Positions 9,834 through 22,781 of a stretch of DNA of 64,000 nucleotides are shown here, one piece after another. The DNA is from Valencia hispanica (Eukaryota > Chordata > Actinopteri > Cyprinodontiformes > Valenciidae): assembly GCA_963556495.2 (NCBI GenBank), contig OY747705.1, positions 37,119,798 through 37,183,797 on the forward strand, read 5' to 3'. Position 1 is the stretch's first letter. The number at the start of each line of letters is the position of its first letter. The notes under the pieces are model-generated. The model saw only the letters and a program-made list of their open reading frames with translations. It made no database searches and was not told the origin of the DNA. The translations under genes and the position numbers were made by a program.

Positions 9834-10549
9834 TTGGGGGACTTCAATATTCATGTGGACACTAAAGGTGATAGCCTAAATGCAGCCTTTAATGCTATTT
9901 TAGACTCAATTGGCTTTACTCAAAAAGTACAGGGATCGACCCACTCGGGTAAACACACTTTGGACCTTGTACTGACATACGGTATTGAGTGTGAGGAAAT
10001 AACAGTCCACCCACATAACCCGGTCCTGTCTGACCACTTTTTGATAACTTTTGAATTTACTTTAACTGACCATCTTAAATCTGAAAGAAAATGTCATTAT
10101 AGTAGAGCTTTATCAGACAATGCTGTAACAATTTTTTAAGACTCTGTTCCATTCTTACTTTCCTCAGTGTCTCAGAGTAACACAGTGGATGGCAGCAATT
10201 CTATCTCTAACCCTTCAGAAATTGATGCTCTGGTTCACAGGGTTACGTCCTCATTGCGTTTGGCATTAGATAGTGCAGCCCCCTTAAAAAAGAAAGTGGC
10301 TAGCCATAGGAGGCTGACTCCTTGGTTTAACGCAGAGTTGCATACTTTAAAGCAGAATACTAGGAAGTTGGAGAGAAAATGGCGCTCTACACATCTAGAG
10401 GATTCCCATTTAACCTGGAATAACAGTCTACTGCTGTATAAAAAGACCCTTCGAAAAGCTAGAACAGCATATTTTTCATCATTAATAGAGGCAAATAAAA
10501 ACAATCTTAGGTTTCTTTTTAGTACATTTGCCAAACTTACAGAGTCATA
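9834..10549 (+). pseudogene. L2 endonuclease C-terminal half and linker (copy C)
   Basis: From the junction the sequence encodes GDFNIHVDT through [10 protein letters not shown], identical in layout to residues 181-260 of the copy A endonuclease, then the basic linker ([17 protein letters not shown]) up to KLTES and TAG at 10548-10550. An in-frame TAA near 10138 interrupts it. About 180 N-terminal residues with the metal-binding glutamate are gone, so it has no nuclease function. Confidence 0.75.
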
Positions 10550-11749
10550 GCTCTGTTGAGCCAACTATTCCCCCAGCTCTTAGCAGTGATGATTTTATGG
10601 GATTCTTCATAAATAAAATTATTTCCAATAAAAATAAAATCATTGGCATCCTCCCAGACATGATTACTTCTTCCTCAGTAAATGAGGCAGCATCGGAAAG
10701 AACTGTAGAACCTCATTTGTGCTTAGGCTGTTTTGATTCAGTCGAGCTTTCGGAATTATCAAAAAATATTAGCCTATTCTAAACCTTCAACTTGTATGTT
10801 GGACCCAATCCCAACCAAATTATTTAAAGAAGGGTTCCATTTGGTTTCTGGTCCCATTTTGGATATGATGAATCTATCCTTAGTAAACGGATACGTACCA
10901 CAAGAATATAAAATAGCTGTAATTAAACCTTTACTCAAGAAACCTTCCCTTGATCAAGATGACTTGGTGAATTACAGACCTATATCTAACCTTCCTTTCT
11001 TATCCAAAATCCTTGAGAAAATTGTTGCTAATCAAGTCTGTAAGCATCTAAACAGTAGCAAGCTGTTTGAAGAGTTTCAGTCAGGGTTTAGAGCTCATCA
11101 TAGCACTGAAACAGCACTGGTGAAGGTTACTAATGATATTCTCATGGCCTCAGATAATGGACTGGTGTCTGTTCTGGTTTTGTTAGATCTCAGTGCTGCT
11201 TTTGACACAATCGATCATAATATTCTCTTAGAAAGGCTTGAACATGTTGCAGGGATCAAAGGAACAGCACTAGGCTGGTTTAAATCATATTTGTCTGATA
11301 GATTCCAGTTTTTTCATCTAAATGATACATCTTCTTCACTCTCAAGGGTTACTTGTGATGTTCCACAGGGTTCTGTGCTTGGACCAATTCTGTTCACCAT
11401 ATATATGCTTCCAATTGGTAGAATCATTAGACAACATGGGATAAATTTCCACAGCTATGCCGATGATACACAACTATATTTGTCCATAAATCCTGATGAA
11501 CCCAGTCAATTAGGTAGATTACAGGCATGTCTGGAAGACATAAAAACATGGATCAATCTAAATTTTTTGTTTTTAAATTCTGACAAGACAGAAGTAGCTG
11601 TCTTTGGACCAGCAGTTCTAAAAAATAAACTGATTAGTCAATCACTTCATCTGGATGGCATTAAATTGGCACCCAGTAATAACGTAAAGAACCTCGGCAT
11701 TATTTTTGACCAAGACACCTCCAGAATATTGCTAAAATTAGAAACATAG
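10528..11749 (+). pseudogene. L2 reverse transcriptase (copy C), split by an LTR element
   Basis: RT reading begins in the frame +1 to the endonuclease ([12 protein letters not shown]) and shifts again near 10760. It contains NYRPISNLPFLSK, LDLSAAFDTIDH, VPQGSVLGP (with CDVPQ instead of CGVPQ) and [10 protein letters not shown]. At about 11710 a short deletion joins IFDQD to the NIAKIRN segment and at 11745 an LTR element interrupts the reading. The C-terminus resumes at 23244. The RT active site is intact in sequence but the protein is broken in several places. Confidence 0.8.
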
Positions 11750-12193
11750 TGTAATGGCAAAAAATAGTATCTCAGGGTTTCCATTATAACGAAGACTTGA
11801 GTCCAAGAAGGCGTTTAAGTATTTAATTCAAACATGTCTGGCCAGACACGGAGGAGACAGGGTTACTCGTGCATCACCCTAACCAACCTTTCTAACCAAC
11901 CGCTTAAATAGTATTCAGCAATCATTGTTTATCTCTGTAGATGTCTTCTCCCTCCTTCACGCCCCGCCTCCAGAGTAACCGCTTCACGCGAGTCATAGCA
12001 ACGCATAAAGCAGCTCATCCGAAGGCCAGACTGTTATCTTACTGCCCCGGTGTCTGTCTCTCTGGTGACCTGACACATATATCTTTCTCATAACATTAAG
12101 CTGGAACAATAAGCTTGTCATTTTACCCTAGATGCATTCACTGAACAGAGAATATACACTTAATTCCTAATTGCATAACAATTTTCCACCACA
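11750..12193 (-). repeat. 3' LTR of the Lys-primed element
   Basis: 444 bp, TG...CA on both strands. On the - strand it starts TGTGGTGG directly after the polypurine tract. It differs from its partner at about seven positions (near 11786, 11805, 11811, 11843, 11861, 11952, 12052), roughly 1.6 percent, which suggests a fairly recent insertion. Confidence 0.85.
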
Positions 12194-12207
12194 ATTCCCC
12201 GCTTTTA
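12194..12207 (-). promoter_or_regulatory. Polypurine tract
   Basis: On the - strand the sequence aaaagcggggaat lies immediately upstream of the 3' LTR start (TGTGGTGG). Such purine runs resist RNase H and prime plus-strand synthesis in LTR retroelements; the position and composition are typical. Confidence 0.75.
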
Positions 12208-12806
12208 TTAACCCTAAATAATACCATAAATATAAAGGAAAATGTTAAAGTGCTATCACAAATCTCCCTAAAAGGTTGGTAGGTTGATCAAAAAAAAAGA
12301 CAATGTTCAAAACACAAATTACAATCAGACATGAGACATGCTTGGCCATGGAATTAGCTCACAGTGACAAATATTAGATCCTTCCAGATGATTTTGCTGA
12401 GACTCCTGTGCATTGAGACCGAAAACCCACGGGGTCTTCTTACGCCATTTTCTTGTGGGCAAAATGTCATCTCAACAGCCCCTCGCCCCAGAGGCGGCCA
12501 TCCACAGGTCTCGTCATCGGTCAGGATGTTCTAGATAAAACACAGAACAAAGGAGAAATTATGTAGCATCTTCCAGTACACTTCAGAGGGTATTACATCA
12601 ACACTAGGTGTTGAAATGTATACTCTTCCCTTGCGCTGTTTGTTGTCTGTTGCCGTGAAGTCAGCCTCCGCCAGCATCCAGTGACCCGTAGCCACCGATC
12701 AGTCCTTCCTCAGAAAGGAGAGAGTGGTCACCCCTCAGAAGGTCCTCCAGTGAGAACCTCCCAATGCGACCCTTGGGAGCTGAGCTAATTAGGTATTAGA
12801 GCATTG
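12208..12806 (-). other. Internal region of LTR element, 3' part
   Basis: This lies between the polypurine tract and the Rex3 insertion, where env would be expected on the - strand. No signal peptide, transmembrane run or long frame is visible. It contains nothing I recognise. Confidence 0.5.
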
Positions 12807-12844
12807 ATGTTCAAACATCCATCCATCCATCCATTTTCTTCCGC

Positions 12845-13678
12845 TTATCCGGGGTCGGGTCGCGGGGGCAGCAGCCTAAGCAAAGAGACCCAGACTTCGC
12901 TCTCCCCAGCCACTTGTTCCAGCTCCTCGGGAGGAACCCCAAGGCGCTCCCAGGCCAGCCGAGAAACATAGTCCCTCCAGCGTGTCCTGGGCCTTCCCCT
13001 GGGCCTCCTCCCGGTGGGACGTGCCTGAAACACCTCACCAGGGAGGCGTCCAGGAGACATCCTGACCAGATGCCCGAGCCACCTCAACTGACTCCTCTCG
13101 ATGTGGAGAAGCAGCGGCTCTGCTCTGAGCCCCCTCCGGATGACTGAGCTTCTCACCCTATCTCTAAGGGAGAGCCCAGACACTCTGCGGAGGAAACTCA
13201 TTTCAGCCGCTTGTATCCGTGATCTCGTTCTTTCGGTCACCACCCAGAGTTCGTGACCATAGATGAGGGTAGGAACGTAGATCGACCGGTAAATCGAGAG
13301 CTTCGCCTTTTGGCTCAGCTCTCTCTTCACCACGACAGACCGGTAGAGCGCCCGCATAACTGCAGATGCCCCACCAATCCGTCTATCGATCTCCCGCTCC
13401 ATTTTTCCCTCATTCGTGAACAAGACCCCCAGATACTTAAACTCCTCCACTTGGGGAAGGACCCCATCCCTGACCCAGAGGAGGCACCCCACCCTTCTCC
13501 GGCTCAAGACCATGGCCTCGGATTTGGAGGTGCTGATTCTTATCCCAGCCGCTTCACACTCGGCTGCGAACAGCTCCAGCGAAAGCTGTAGATCACGCTC
13601 CGATGAAGCCAACAGGACCACATCATCTGCAAAAAGCAGAGACCCGATCCTGAGGCCACCAAAATCGGATCCCCGCAA
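12845..13678 (-). pseudogene. Rex3 copy 1 RT palm, thumb and C-terminus
   Basis: A 277-residue frame continuing the RT after a shift near 13650. It carries SLLFADDVVLL with the FADD active site (about residues 15-21), ISTSKSEAMVL (48-58), FKYLGVLFT (79-87), then the RTE-type C-terminus with HIERSQLRWLGHLVRM and RPRGRPRTRWRDYV near residue 230, ending LPPRPDPG. This C-terminal pattern is typical of fish Rex3 RT. The frame is intact to its natural stop just before the GATG tail. Confidence 0.8.
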
Positions 13679-14801
13679 CGCCTTGGCTGCGCCTAGAAAT
13701 CCTGTCCATAAAAGTTAGGAACAGGATCGGTGACAAAGGGCAACCTTGGCGGAGTCCAACTCTCACCGGAAACAAGCCCGACTTACTGCCGGCAATGCGA
13801 ACCAAACTCTGGCACCGGTCGTACAGGGACCTAACAGCCCGTATCAAGGGGCCCGGTACCCCAAACTCCCGGAGCACCCCCCACAGGGCCCCCCGAGGGA
13901 CACGGTCGAACGCCTTCTCCAAGTCCACAAAACACATGTAGACCGGTTGGGCGAACTCCCACGCACCCTCCAGGACCCTGCTGAGGGTGTAGAGCTGGTC
14001 CAGTGTTCCACGGCCAGGACGAAAACCGCATTGTTCCTCCTGGATCCGAGGTTCGACTATCCGTCGGACCCTCCTCTCCAGAACCCCTGAATAGACCTTA
14101 CCAGGGAGGCTCAGAAGTGTGATCCCCCTGTAGTTGGAACACACCCTGTGGTCCCCCTTTTTAAACAGGGGGACCACCACCCCGGTCTGCCAATCCAAGG
14201 GAACTGCCCCCGATGTCCACGCAATATTGCAGAGCCACGTTAACCAACACAGCCCCACAACATCCAGAGCCTTGAGGAACTCCGGTCGAATCTCATCCAC
14301 CCCCGGAGCCTTGCCACCGAGGAGCTTTTTAACGACCTCGGTGACCTCGGCACCAGAGATTGGAGAGCCCGACCCCAAGTCCCCAAACCCTGCTTCCAGA
14401 TTGGAAGGCGTGCCGGTGGGATTGAGGAGGTCTTCGAAGTATTCCATCCACCGACCCAAAACGTCCCGCGTCGAGGTCAACAGCACACCATCCCCACTGT
14501 AAACAGTGTTGGTGGCAGACCGTTTTCCCCCCCTGAGACGCCGGATGGTGGACCAGAATCGCTTCGAAGCCGTACGGAAGTCGTTTTCCATGGTCTCTCC
14601 AAACTCCTCCCACGCCCGAGTTTTTGCCTCAGCAACCATCCGAGCCGCATCCCGCTTGGCCTGTCGGTACCTATCAGCTGCTTCAGGGGTCCCACAAGCC
14701 AAAAAGACCCGGTAGGACTCCTTCTTCAGCCTGACAGCATCCCTTACCGCCGGTGTCCACCACCGGGTTCGGGGGTTGCCGCCGCGACAGGCACCGACCA
14801 C
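13623..14801 (-). pseudogene. Rex3 copy 1 RT N-terminal and finger-palm part
   Basis: A 392-residue frame covers the linker (NTRTRWWTP-like, residues 10-16), LLGGKAPGVDEIRPEFLK, VVPLFKKGDHRVCSNYRGI, QCGFRPGRGTLDQ, FVDLEKAFDRVPRG with the first catalytic aspartate, and GLRQGCPLSPILF. The reading shifts frame into the next piece before the FADD box. All motifs expected before the active site are present. Confidence 0.8.
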
Positions 14802-15715
14802 CTTGCGGCACAGCTTCGGTCAGCCGCCTCGGCAATGGAGGCGCGGAACATGGTCCACTCGGACTCGATGTCCCCCGCCTCCCCCGGGACGTGTTCAAAG
14901 TTCTGCCGGAGGTGTGAGTTAAAGCTCCCTCTGACAGGAGACTCTGCCAGACGTTCCCAGCAGACCCTCACAACACGTTTAGGCCTTCCAGGTCTGTCCG
15001 GCGTCCTCCCCCACCATCGGAGCCGACTCACCACCAGGTAGTGGTCAGTGGACAGCTCTGCCCCTCTCTTCACCCAAGTGTCCAAAACATGCGGCCGCAG
15101 ATCAGATGAGACGACAACCAAGTCGATCATTGAGCTGCGGCCTAAGGTGTCCTGGTGCCAAGTGCACATATGGACACCTTTATGCTTGAACATGGTGTTT
15201 GTTATGGACAATCCATGACGAGCACAGAAGTCCAATAACAAGACACCACTCGGGTTTAGATCGGGGGGCCATTCCGCCCAACCACACCCCTCCAGGTCTC
15301 ACTGTCATTGCCCACGTGAGCGTTGAAGTCCCCCAGCAGAACAAGGGAGTCCCCAGGAGGAGCACTCTCCAGCACCCCTTCCAAAGACTCCAAGAAGGGT
15401 GGGTAATCTAATCTGCTGTTTGGCGCGTAAGCACAAACAACAGTCAGGACCCGTCCCCCCACCCGAAGGCGGAGGGAGGCTACCCTCTCGTTCACCGGGG
15501 TGAACCCCAACGTACAGGCGCCCAGATGGGGGGCAACAAGTATGCCCACCCCAGCTCGGCGCCTCTCAGCGGGGGCAACCCCAGAGTGGAAGAGAGTCCA
15601 ACCTCTCTCGAGGAAACGGGTTCCAGAGCCAGAGCCGTGCGCCGAGGTGAGTCCGACGATGTCCAGTCGGAACCTCTCAACCTCGCACACCAGCTCCGGC
15701 TCCTTCCCCACCACT
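14744..15715 (-). pseudogene. Rex3 copy 1 endonuclease, broken
   Basis: Two frames (15256-15715 and 14744-15241) cover the RTE-type endonuclease: [15 protein letters not shown] near the start, [20 protein letters not shown] (catalytic GDFN), then [25 protein letters not shown] and STDHYLVVSRLRW (SDH equivalent, STDH). A shift near 15250 separates the GDFN block from the IDLVV block. The N-terminal residues before KEPEL are missing because the copy starts here. Confidence 0.75.
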
Positions 15716-15727
15716 ATGTTCAAACAT

Positions 15728-18700
15728 AGGTGAGCCAATTCACAAAAGATGAATAGGATGATTATGACAAGTGATTAAGTGGAACCCACAACCTCGGAGT
15801 ATGGTTTCAGATCAACCTGATGCAACTGTGTGCAAAAGCAATTCTAAACAACTCACAACCTGGTTAATGAACCAAACCTTATCAACTGAAGCTAGATTAT
15901 AAGTAAGATAAATGTCTCCAAATCAATCTTTACTAAATCCACGCCAAGAAAAAGACAACCAACCATTCCAACTTGTGAGAGTAAAAAATCCCAAGAATCA
16001 ACTACTCCCAGCAAGAAGTAAAGAAGGTTTTCAGATCAAATTAAAACTTTGTAAAGTTCCCAGACACAATATGTACTACAAGTCTGAACCCAAACCGAAA
16101 TGGAATATGAAGTCAGACGTCAAGTCCAGGTAGTAAAAACCCTCATTAATTTATGACGGAGTTATGATTCACAAGAAACCCAATTAAACCTGTGTTAGAA
16201 TTCTCTTCATAATCCCTTAAAAATCTGTTCCAATTACTATCAAATCCAATTCCCCCCTTTTTTTAAGGCATCGTCTTGCACATGCCTTAAAAATCAAGAA
16301 ACAAGGAAACAATAACTTCAACTGCTTCTCCAGTGTCAAGAAAAGAAACTTAGTAGGTTAAAGGTCATGCATAAGACACAACCTCAGAACCTGTGGATCC
16401 TGCTGCTGTCGCCGCTGAGGCATCTTCAACCCCCAGATGATCATATCCCAATCATTTAGGTTTGCAATTAGGTTCTTATATTTGAATTACCTTGTTGTTG
16501 AAAGTGTGCTATACAAACAAAATTGCCTTGCCTTGCAAAAACAAAACAAACTAATAAGTTCACCACATAGTTACCTAATGTGTTTAAGAATTTTAGTCCT
16601 ACTTGCATTAGCTACAAAACACTTCATTTCCCTCTGGGATCAATAAAGTATTTTGAGTTGAATTAGACAACTTCTTCAGACCCTGCTTTTCCAGAATCTA
16701 ATTGATGTTACAGTAAGGATTATCTTTGCAACCACCTTAGTTAAACTTGTTTTACTCAGGACACAGTTTATTTACCTAATTAATATCTCTGATGCTGTTA
16801 TTTGCTCATCTGTTTCTTACAGTTTATTCTCTGTTAACTCCTTGAAAAAAAACAATACATTTATTCTAAATGCACAATTTTAAAACGTGTACAACTGTAA
16901 AACATCTCTAATTCAATTTATCTAACTCAGTTGCATGTTCAGATTTGAGTATGCCACTCTATTTTAATAACAACGATGTCAAGTAACCTTTTTACCTGTA
17001 CCTGATACTCTTGCTTAAGAAAGAGACGTTTCTTCATTGCAGTTTCTGTGCAGGACTTGAGTTATACTTTATACTTTACCGAAGTAATTATCTATTTGCC
17101 CACTTTTTACCTCTACTCAGTACTTTAGACTGCTTATATTTTAAAATTAGCCTTGTTACTCCTGTTTCATTTAATCTTTTATTAAAAGGAACACACAAAA
17201 ACCCCCTCAAACATCAAAAAAGTGTTACAACTGAATAGAATTTACTGCGGTTTGATAGTAGGTCTCACATTTTTTATACTGACACCCTGTTTTTATGCGA
17301 TCTATACCATATAATGCACACAGGTGTTAACTGAATATTTTCCACATTTTTCCCGTCTTTAGAACAGTGACCGAAATTCTGAATCTATTTTTATCATTTG
17401 TCTTAATGAAGTAAACTAAATTTTAAAAAATAGAAACCAAGTTAAACCCCACTGTGTGTGTAGGTCACACCTGTTGGCTTAGAGATTGCACTAAATCCAT
17501 CATTTTCACATATACCATACCACTTTATTTATATAGCACGTTTATACACAGCTGAGGCCAACCAAGGTGCTGTACAGAAGAACATCATATGCAGCTGACA
17601 CAGGCAGCCTAGTGTATCCCAAATGCGTCCTTATTATTTAACATTTTTATTAAACATTACTATCATTAAGGAAAAGTTCTTTTTGGTCGAGGTATGACTA
17701 AAGCTTTATTCTTTATCATTTAATGTTCTAGTCCTAAGTTTGCTTTATGATTTCTACCTCCTTTGTGTGAATCTAAACTTATATAGGGTCTATGATCTAA
17801 ATGCTTCTATTATCTGTCACTTTGCTGCCGGTACAGCAGAAGTTCCCCTTCTTGGGAAAATAAAAGAATGATTCATGAAGTTAAGCATTACTGTGTTTTA
17901 ATTTGGAAAGCTCATGTTTGAAACAGGAAGTGGTTTTGCGCAAAAACCAAACAGTTTGACTAACCTGGACTCGTTAACATCCAGGAAGTAACTGAAAACT
18001 CAAGACTAAACTTTTCGTCCAAACAAGTGTTTAAGTTCCTATTTGTAGACTTCCAGCCACAGAGCTATTAACGCTTCATCAGTGTCGGGATCTATGATTG
18101 TTTACAACCAGAGAATCGCAGCACATCGGTCGTAAGAAAGAAGTTTGTGGCTCAATTAGCTGATTATCTACAAGAGAGTCGCATTAAATCTGCAACGGAC
18201 TTTTTTTCAGATCATTTTAACCACATTTTAGTTAATAACTCGCTGGCTAAGATTAACCTTAGAGTTTTTACCCGCGTTGTTTTCTATTAGTTTTCTGTAA
18301 ATAACTCGAAAGACTGAAATACTTTTATACTGCTACTCGCATCTGTATTAACTGGAGTTGGTTTTCAATATATCCGATTCTAACGGTGCGTTTCCCGTGT
18401 TATTTCTATTTACTGCTGAGTAGACTACGTTTATCAAAAGTATTAGTTAAACATAGAAACCATCATTTATCTAGTTTATTGCTGAATTGCATCGTTTCTC
18501 ATAGGATTTTAAAAGAAAGTTTCCAAGCTAAGGTTCCCGGGCCGAACGCGGCCGCCCCTTATCTCATGAACACATAGTGTTATAGTTTTAGGTCGAATCA
18601 GTTTTAATCAGTTACAATAGTTCAAATTTTATATTACCATTTACCTTTGTTCATTATTTCCCCCCGAGGCTTTTATTGATTAGCGCAAATCTAACAGCTG

Positions 18701-21700
18701 TAACTCACTGAGTACAGCTAAACCATTTAATAGGCTATAAAATTAATATTGATTCAGGTTAGAAAATACTCAAATATTAGATTGATGAGGTAAATGTAAT
18801 TTCCATCTCACATTAATTTGAAGCATTGCTTTGGAAAAACCAGCGTAATAAATCAAATAGACTAAAGAATGTTTATTCATATTTGTACTTTGCAGAAAAA
18901 ATATCATTATTAATGATTGTTGGAAATGTGTTCCAGCAAATATGTTTTCAAAACGGATGTAGGAATTTATTCTCCAGTAAATCACTGAGTCACGTTTAGA
19001 TAATTAATCATTATTATATTATCACCATTAAAACTATAGCAAGTTTTCAAGATAATATAGTTTATTTTAAACATTAAATCTGACTCATATGCACCAATCT
19101 AGATCATAATAATCATCCATCATTCATTATGCTTTAAATTGGAATATTCTCTGTTTTATTTGATCTATTTTTATCCAAGATCACTTGATGTTAAGATTGC
19201 AGTTTCCTAGATCTGTTGAGTTTTGTTTTTCAGACAGAGCGATGACATATTTATAATCCTGAGATCCCGAGCAAACCACTGATACTAAATGCATGTCAAA
19301 TGCATTAAAAAGCCTATTATGGAAATAATATTTAACAAGGATGAGAAAAGATAATGGAGTGTTTCCACGTCCTTCAGTCAGCAGGCAGACACATCTCACA
19401 ATTGGTGACCCAAGACACAGAGAGTATCCTTGAGATCTCACATGTTGGTTTAATATAACAATACATATCTCAGTTAACACAGAGACTTAACCTTTAACAT
19501 GATCAACATAATTTTCTCACATTAAGCCATTCAAATCTTCTTTTATAAAAAATGCTATGCAGAAAAATTCTCACAACAGGCCTCAAATAATTTAGGCTTT
19601 GATAAAAGCCAAGAGAGCTACAACAAAACTAACTGTGAAATCTATAGTTCAGGATTAGATTTTTACCCCTAAACACCAAGTGATTATATATTATTTGCTT
19701 TCTTAATTTGAAAAATGATACGTCACTGTTGACGAACAATTACGTTTTGTTGGATTTGCTTTTACTACAAGAAAGTAAAACAATTGGCTAAACAGTGTCC
19801 AACATTAGTAATTCAGTATGCTCATTCATTTGGAAACAAGCAATTAAATTCCAACATTTCATGTTCTTATTACGTTTCATTATTACTATTTTAAAGAAAA
19901 CGGCTCCCCAGAGTGTTCTTAGCCTCCCTTGTAAGGTCTAAGAGAAAATGTTAGAATTTGAATTCCCTTCACCATAGCCCCAAATAAGCCAAAATATATA
20001 AGCAGCCCCCAAACTCAGGTACGCACAGGAAACCTCCCAAGCCACTTGTCCATACCTTTTTGGGTCGAATCTCGAACATTACTCCTCCCCTGTGGACAAA
20101 GTGGTCAGTCCATTCTAGAAAAAAAAGCAAAAAAGAATGAGAACCAGCCTGATTTGCATTCTGGTTAAGTTGAAATTGAAAATTGCTTTGGTTGTCATAA
20201 GCAAAATTCCAAACTCACAGGACCACTGTATTGTTATAATTGATGGCCCCTAAAAAACATTTCAGGTATATTAATATTAACTTAAAACAGTGAGACGACT
20301 TCCCTTTAATTACAAAATCAGGTGCCTTATGTTAAGACCCCCTTATATAACTTCCTGTGTTTACCCACCAGAGTGTGACAAAACCGACAGATTTCTAGGA
20401 TCAAACCTTTCCTGACCTCTTGCCCCTTATCCTGGAAGGAGACACAGAATACTTCACAGCTTGAGATCAACTCAGTAATTTTCCAAGCAAAATTTCTAAT
20501 AAGGCCCACTAACTGCTCTGACGCTTGAATGTTCCCCAGATAAAATTAGTATTTACCTTTTTTCCATTTATTTAAAACCTAAGTAGCCTAAGGACCAGTC
20601 ATCTTTATTTTAATGTTACCCAGCAGAAACCTAAAGTTTTATTTTTTTAGTTGTGTTCAAATTATAGCCTAAACAATGTTGTTTTACTGTTGCTGCTCCC
20701 AGCAAAGTCTTGTTATTTTTAAGTCTCGCGATTGTTTACATTAGCGCCTTGCAAGCTGATAAAAAAAATTTGTCCTTCACAGCTGTGGCGAAATCTAAGC
20801 AGTGTTACTGTAAAGGTCCAAGTTACTTTAGTTAATGTTCACAGATCTAAGATTTATTACTTTCTTACAACAAACCCCAAAATACAAGGAAACAATTCAG
20901 CCCCAATTGTCCCAGAAAGGAAGGAAAATATGTTTTCACTGTCAGTCAGCTTAGTAATAATCAAGTCAGTCAGGGTATAATTCACAACCTACCCTAAATG
21001 CCCCAATCAACTCTGCTATTTGTTCTAGTCGTAAAATAGGAACGTTTCCGTTTCTAAGTTAGTGCACACAAGCTGCGATAGCTAAGGAAACTTGTACTTA
21101 GTGTAATAACAATTCCATCAAATAACTTTCAACCAAAATGAAATAAAATAAAATGTGGGCTCTCCTAACAGAGAGCATTTGGAGAGAAAAGAAAAGACCA
21201 TTTACTAGATAACTGTGTGCAACACCGTCTTTAAGCTCTAATTAGACTAAACTCACCGGATGACGAATCATCACCTTATCAGAGCCGTAGCAGTTTCTCT
21301 GTCTGCTTTACCCCGTCTGTCTAAAACAAACACATTTGGTTTAGTTGCACATCAACTTTCCCTTACAAATCACAACACAATAACAAAACAAAATTTAGAT
21401 CAACATAGAAAATAGAAAGAATCAGAAATTATGGCCTGCTTCCATCGAGACCCCTTTCGCTCTTTGGGTCCTCTGGCAGAAACAAAACAAAAACAAAACA
21501 AGATTTACTTTCCTAAGGGAGTGAGTATGTGTGTCATAGGCAGGTGTCACAGAGATAAAATACAGCTACATCAGTCGGCAAGCATTTCTTAATTGCATTT
21601 GAGCTGTGGGTATTTTTGTCCTGCCTGAATTTCGCTGGGTCATCTGCAGGCTGGCCGGCCCAAGGCCCCCCCCTCACGATCCAGCTAATCGCCATGTTTC

Positions 21701-22780
21701 AGGGACCACAGCCCCCAAATAACTCATCTCACCTGAGCAAGAGTTTTCCCCTCTGCCCACTGGTCAGCCCGCATTAAGGCCGGAGTCCAGCCTCCGCCTT
21801 TGTTATGGCTGCCAAACCCCTTATTCCAAGGGTGGGGGAGGTACTAGGGCTCCTTGTGGCCCTCCCCAGGCGCCGCTGGACCGAAGGCAGGTGTCCCAGC
21901 CAGCCTGAAGAAAAACACAGGACAACTCAGCGAAACTCATTAGCAGTTCTACCATGGAATGTGTAACAATAACTGTGTGTGTGTGTGACATTCTGCATTA
22001 TACCAAGCCATCAAACAAATGATCTTAATGCTCAAACACTCCAGTTCTGGAAGAAGCAAACAAGAGTAAATAAATGAGAAATAAACAAAACCACATAAAA
22101 AAAACCACAAAGAAATTACATCACTTTTAGATTTCCTTTCAGATTATCCAAATTCCTCCCCTGGGCCCATTAATTCTTTTTTTTATTTATTTATTTTTTC
22201 TTTTCTTTCTGTCGACATATTGGACTGTCTGGAGGTGAAGTGTTGCTAGATTACAGACCCGATTGTCTGCCTGGGTACCCAGTTCCAATGAAGGACGTCT
22301 CCCCCATCGCTTTCTAGTTTCCTTTAGTGAAACAAAAGCTTAAAAAAACCCTCGTCGGAAAATAATCAATCAATTTAATTAATTGACCACTTGTCCAACT
22401 GCCGTGCTCCCAGGTAAAACCTGGAGCAAAAACCCGATACTTTCTTTAACCTTGATTAAATAATTAACCATACAATTATATATAAGAATATATATTATAT
22501 TAAGTTATCAATCAATCAACCGCGTGTAAGTAAATAAACACGAAACCGCTAGCAAATATTTCACCTCCTGAGAGTGCAAATAAAATTCTGTTATCACTAT
22601 TTTTTTAAAGGACTCAGTCTTACCAGGTTCTATCTCAGGCGACAGCAGGGCCGACAGAGACGCTTCAAGGCCTCCATCTCCCAAACAGCTACTGGAGTTA
22701 AGAGGCTGGGAGAAACTTTCCCAGGACGCTAGCAACTCCCTTGACCCTGTCCCTGCCGGTCCATTCTGTTCGCTGAGGCT
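15728..22780 (-). other. Internal region of LTR element, 5' part, without recognisable coding sequence
   Basis: Seven kilobases, mainly A/T-rich, with no open frame over about 115 codons that I can assign. It contains short inserted or captured repeat ends on the + strand: an L2 family-2 3' end at 16482-16540 (aaagtgtgctatacaaacaa then ttgccttgcctt), a LINE tail with tcatttccctctgggatcaa at 16627-16668, and a tail-like tttatttatatagcacg at 17523-17590. A G/C-richer block lies at 21620-21950. A T-rich purine/pyrimidine run is at 22174-22205. Retroviral protein motifs were looked for on the - strand (VDSGA, FADD/YxDD, CxxCxxxxHxxxxC) and not seen. Confidence 0.5.
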
Positions 22781-22781
22781 G

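Larger units (their letters stand above)
12819..15715 (-). mobile_element. Rex3 (RTE-clade) LINE copy 1
   Basis: A 2.9-kb - strand LINE inserted in the LTR element, flanked by 12-bp duplications atgttcaaacat (12807-12818 and 15716-15727). It ends at its 3' side with GGATGGATGG-type repeats (12819-12835), as known for Rex3, and encodes endonuclease then RT. It begins inside the endonuclease N-terminal region compared with copy 2 (52882), so it is 5'-truncated by a few hundred bases. Four - strand frames with overlaps show that it has suffered several small indels. It inserted after the LTR element did. Confidence 0.85.

Noticed and set aside
12811..15738. Numerous + strand frames antisense to the Rex3 copy (for example 13253, 13416, 14134, 15500)
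   Set aside because: They are antisense shadows of the G/C-rich Rex3 coding sequence without domains.
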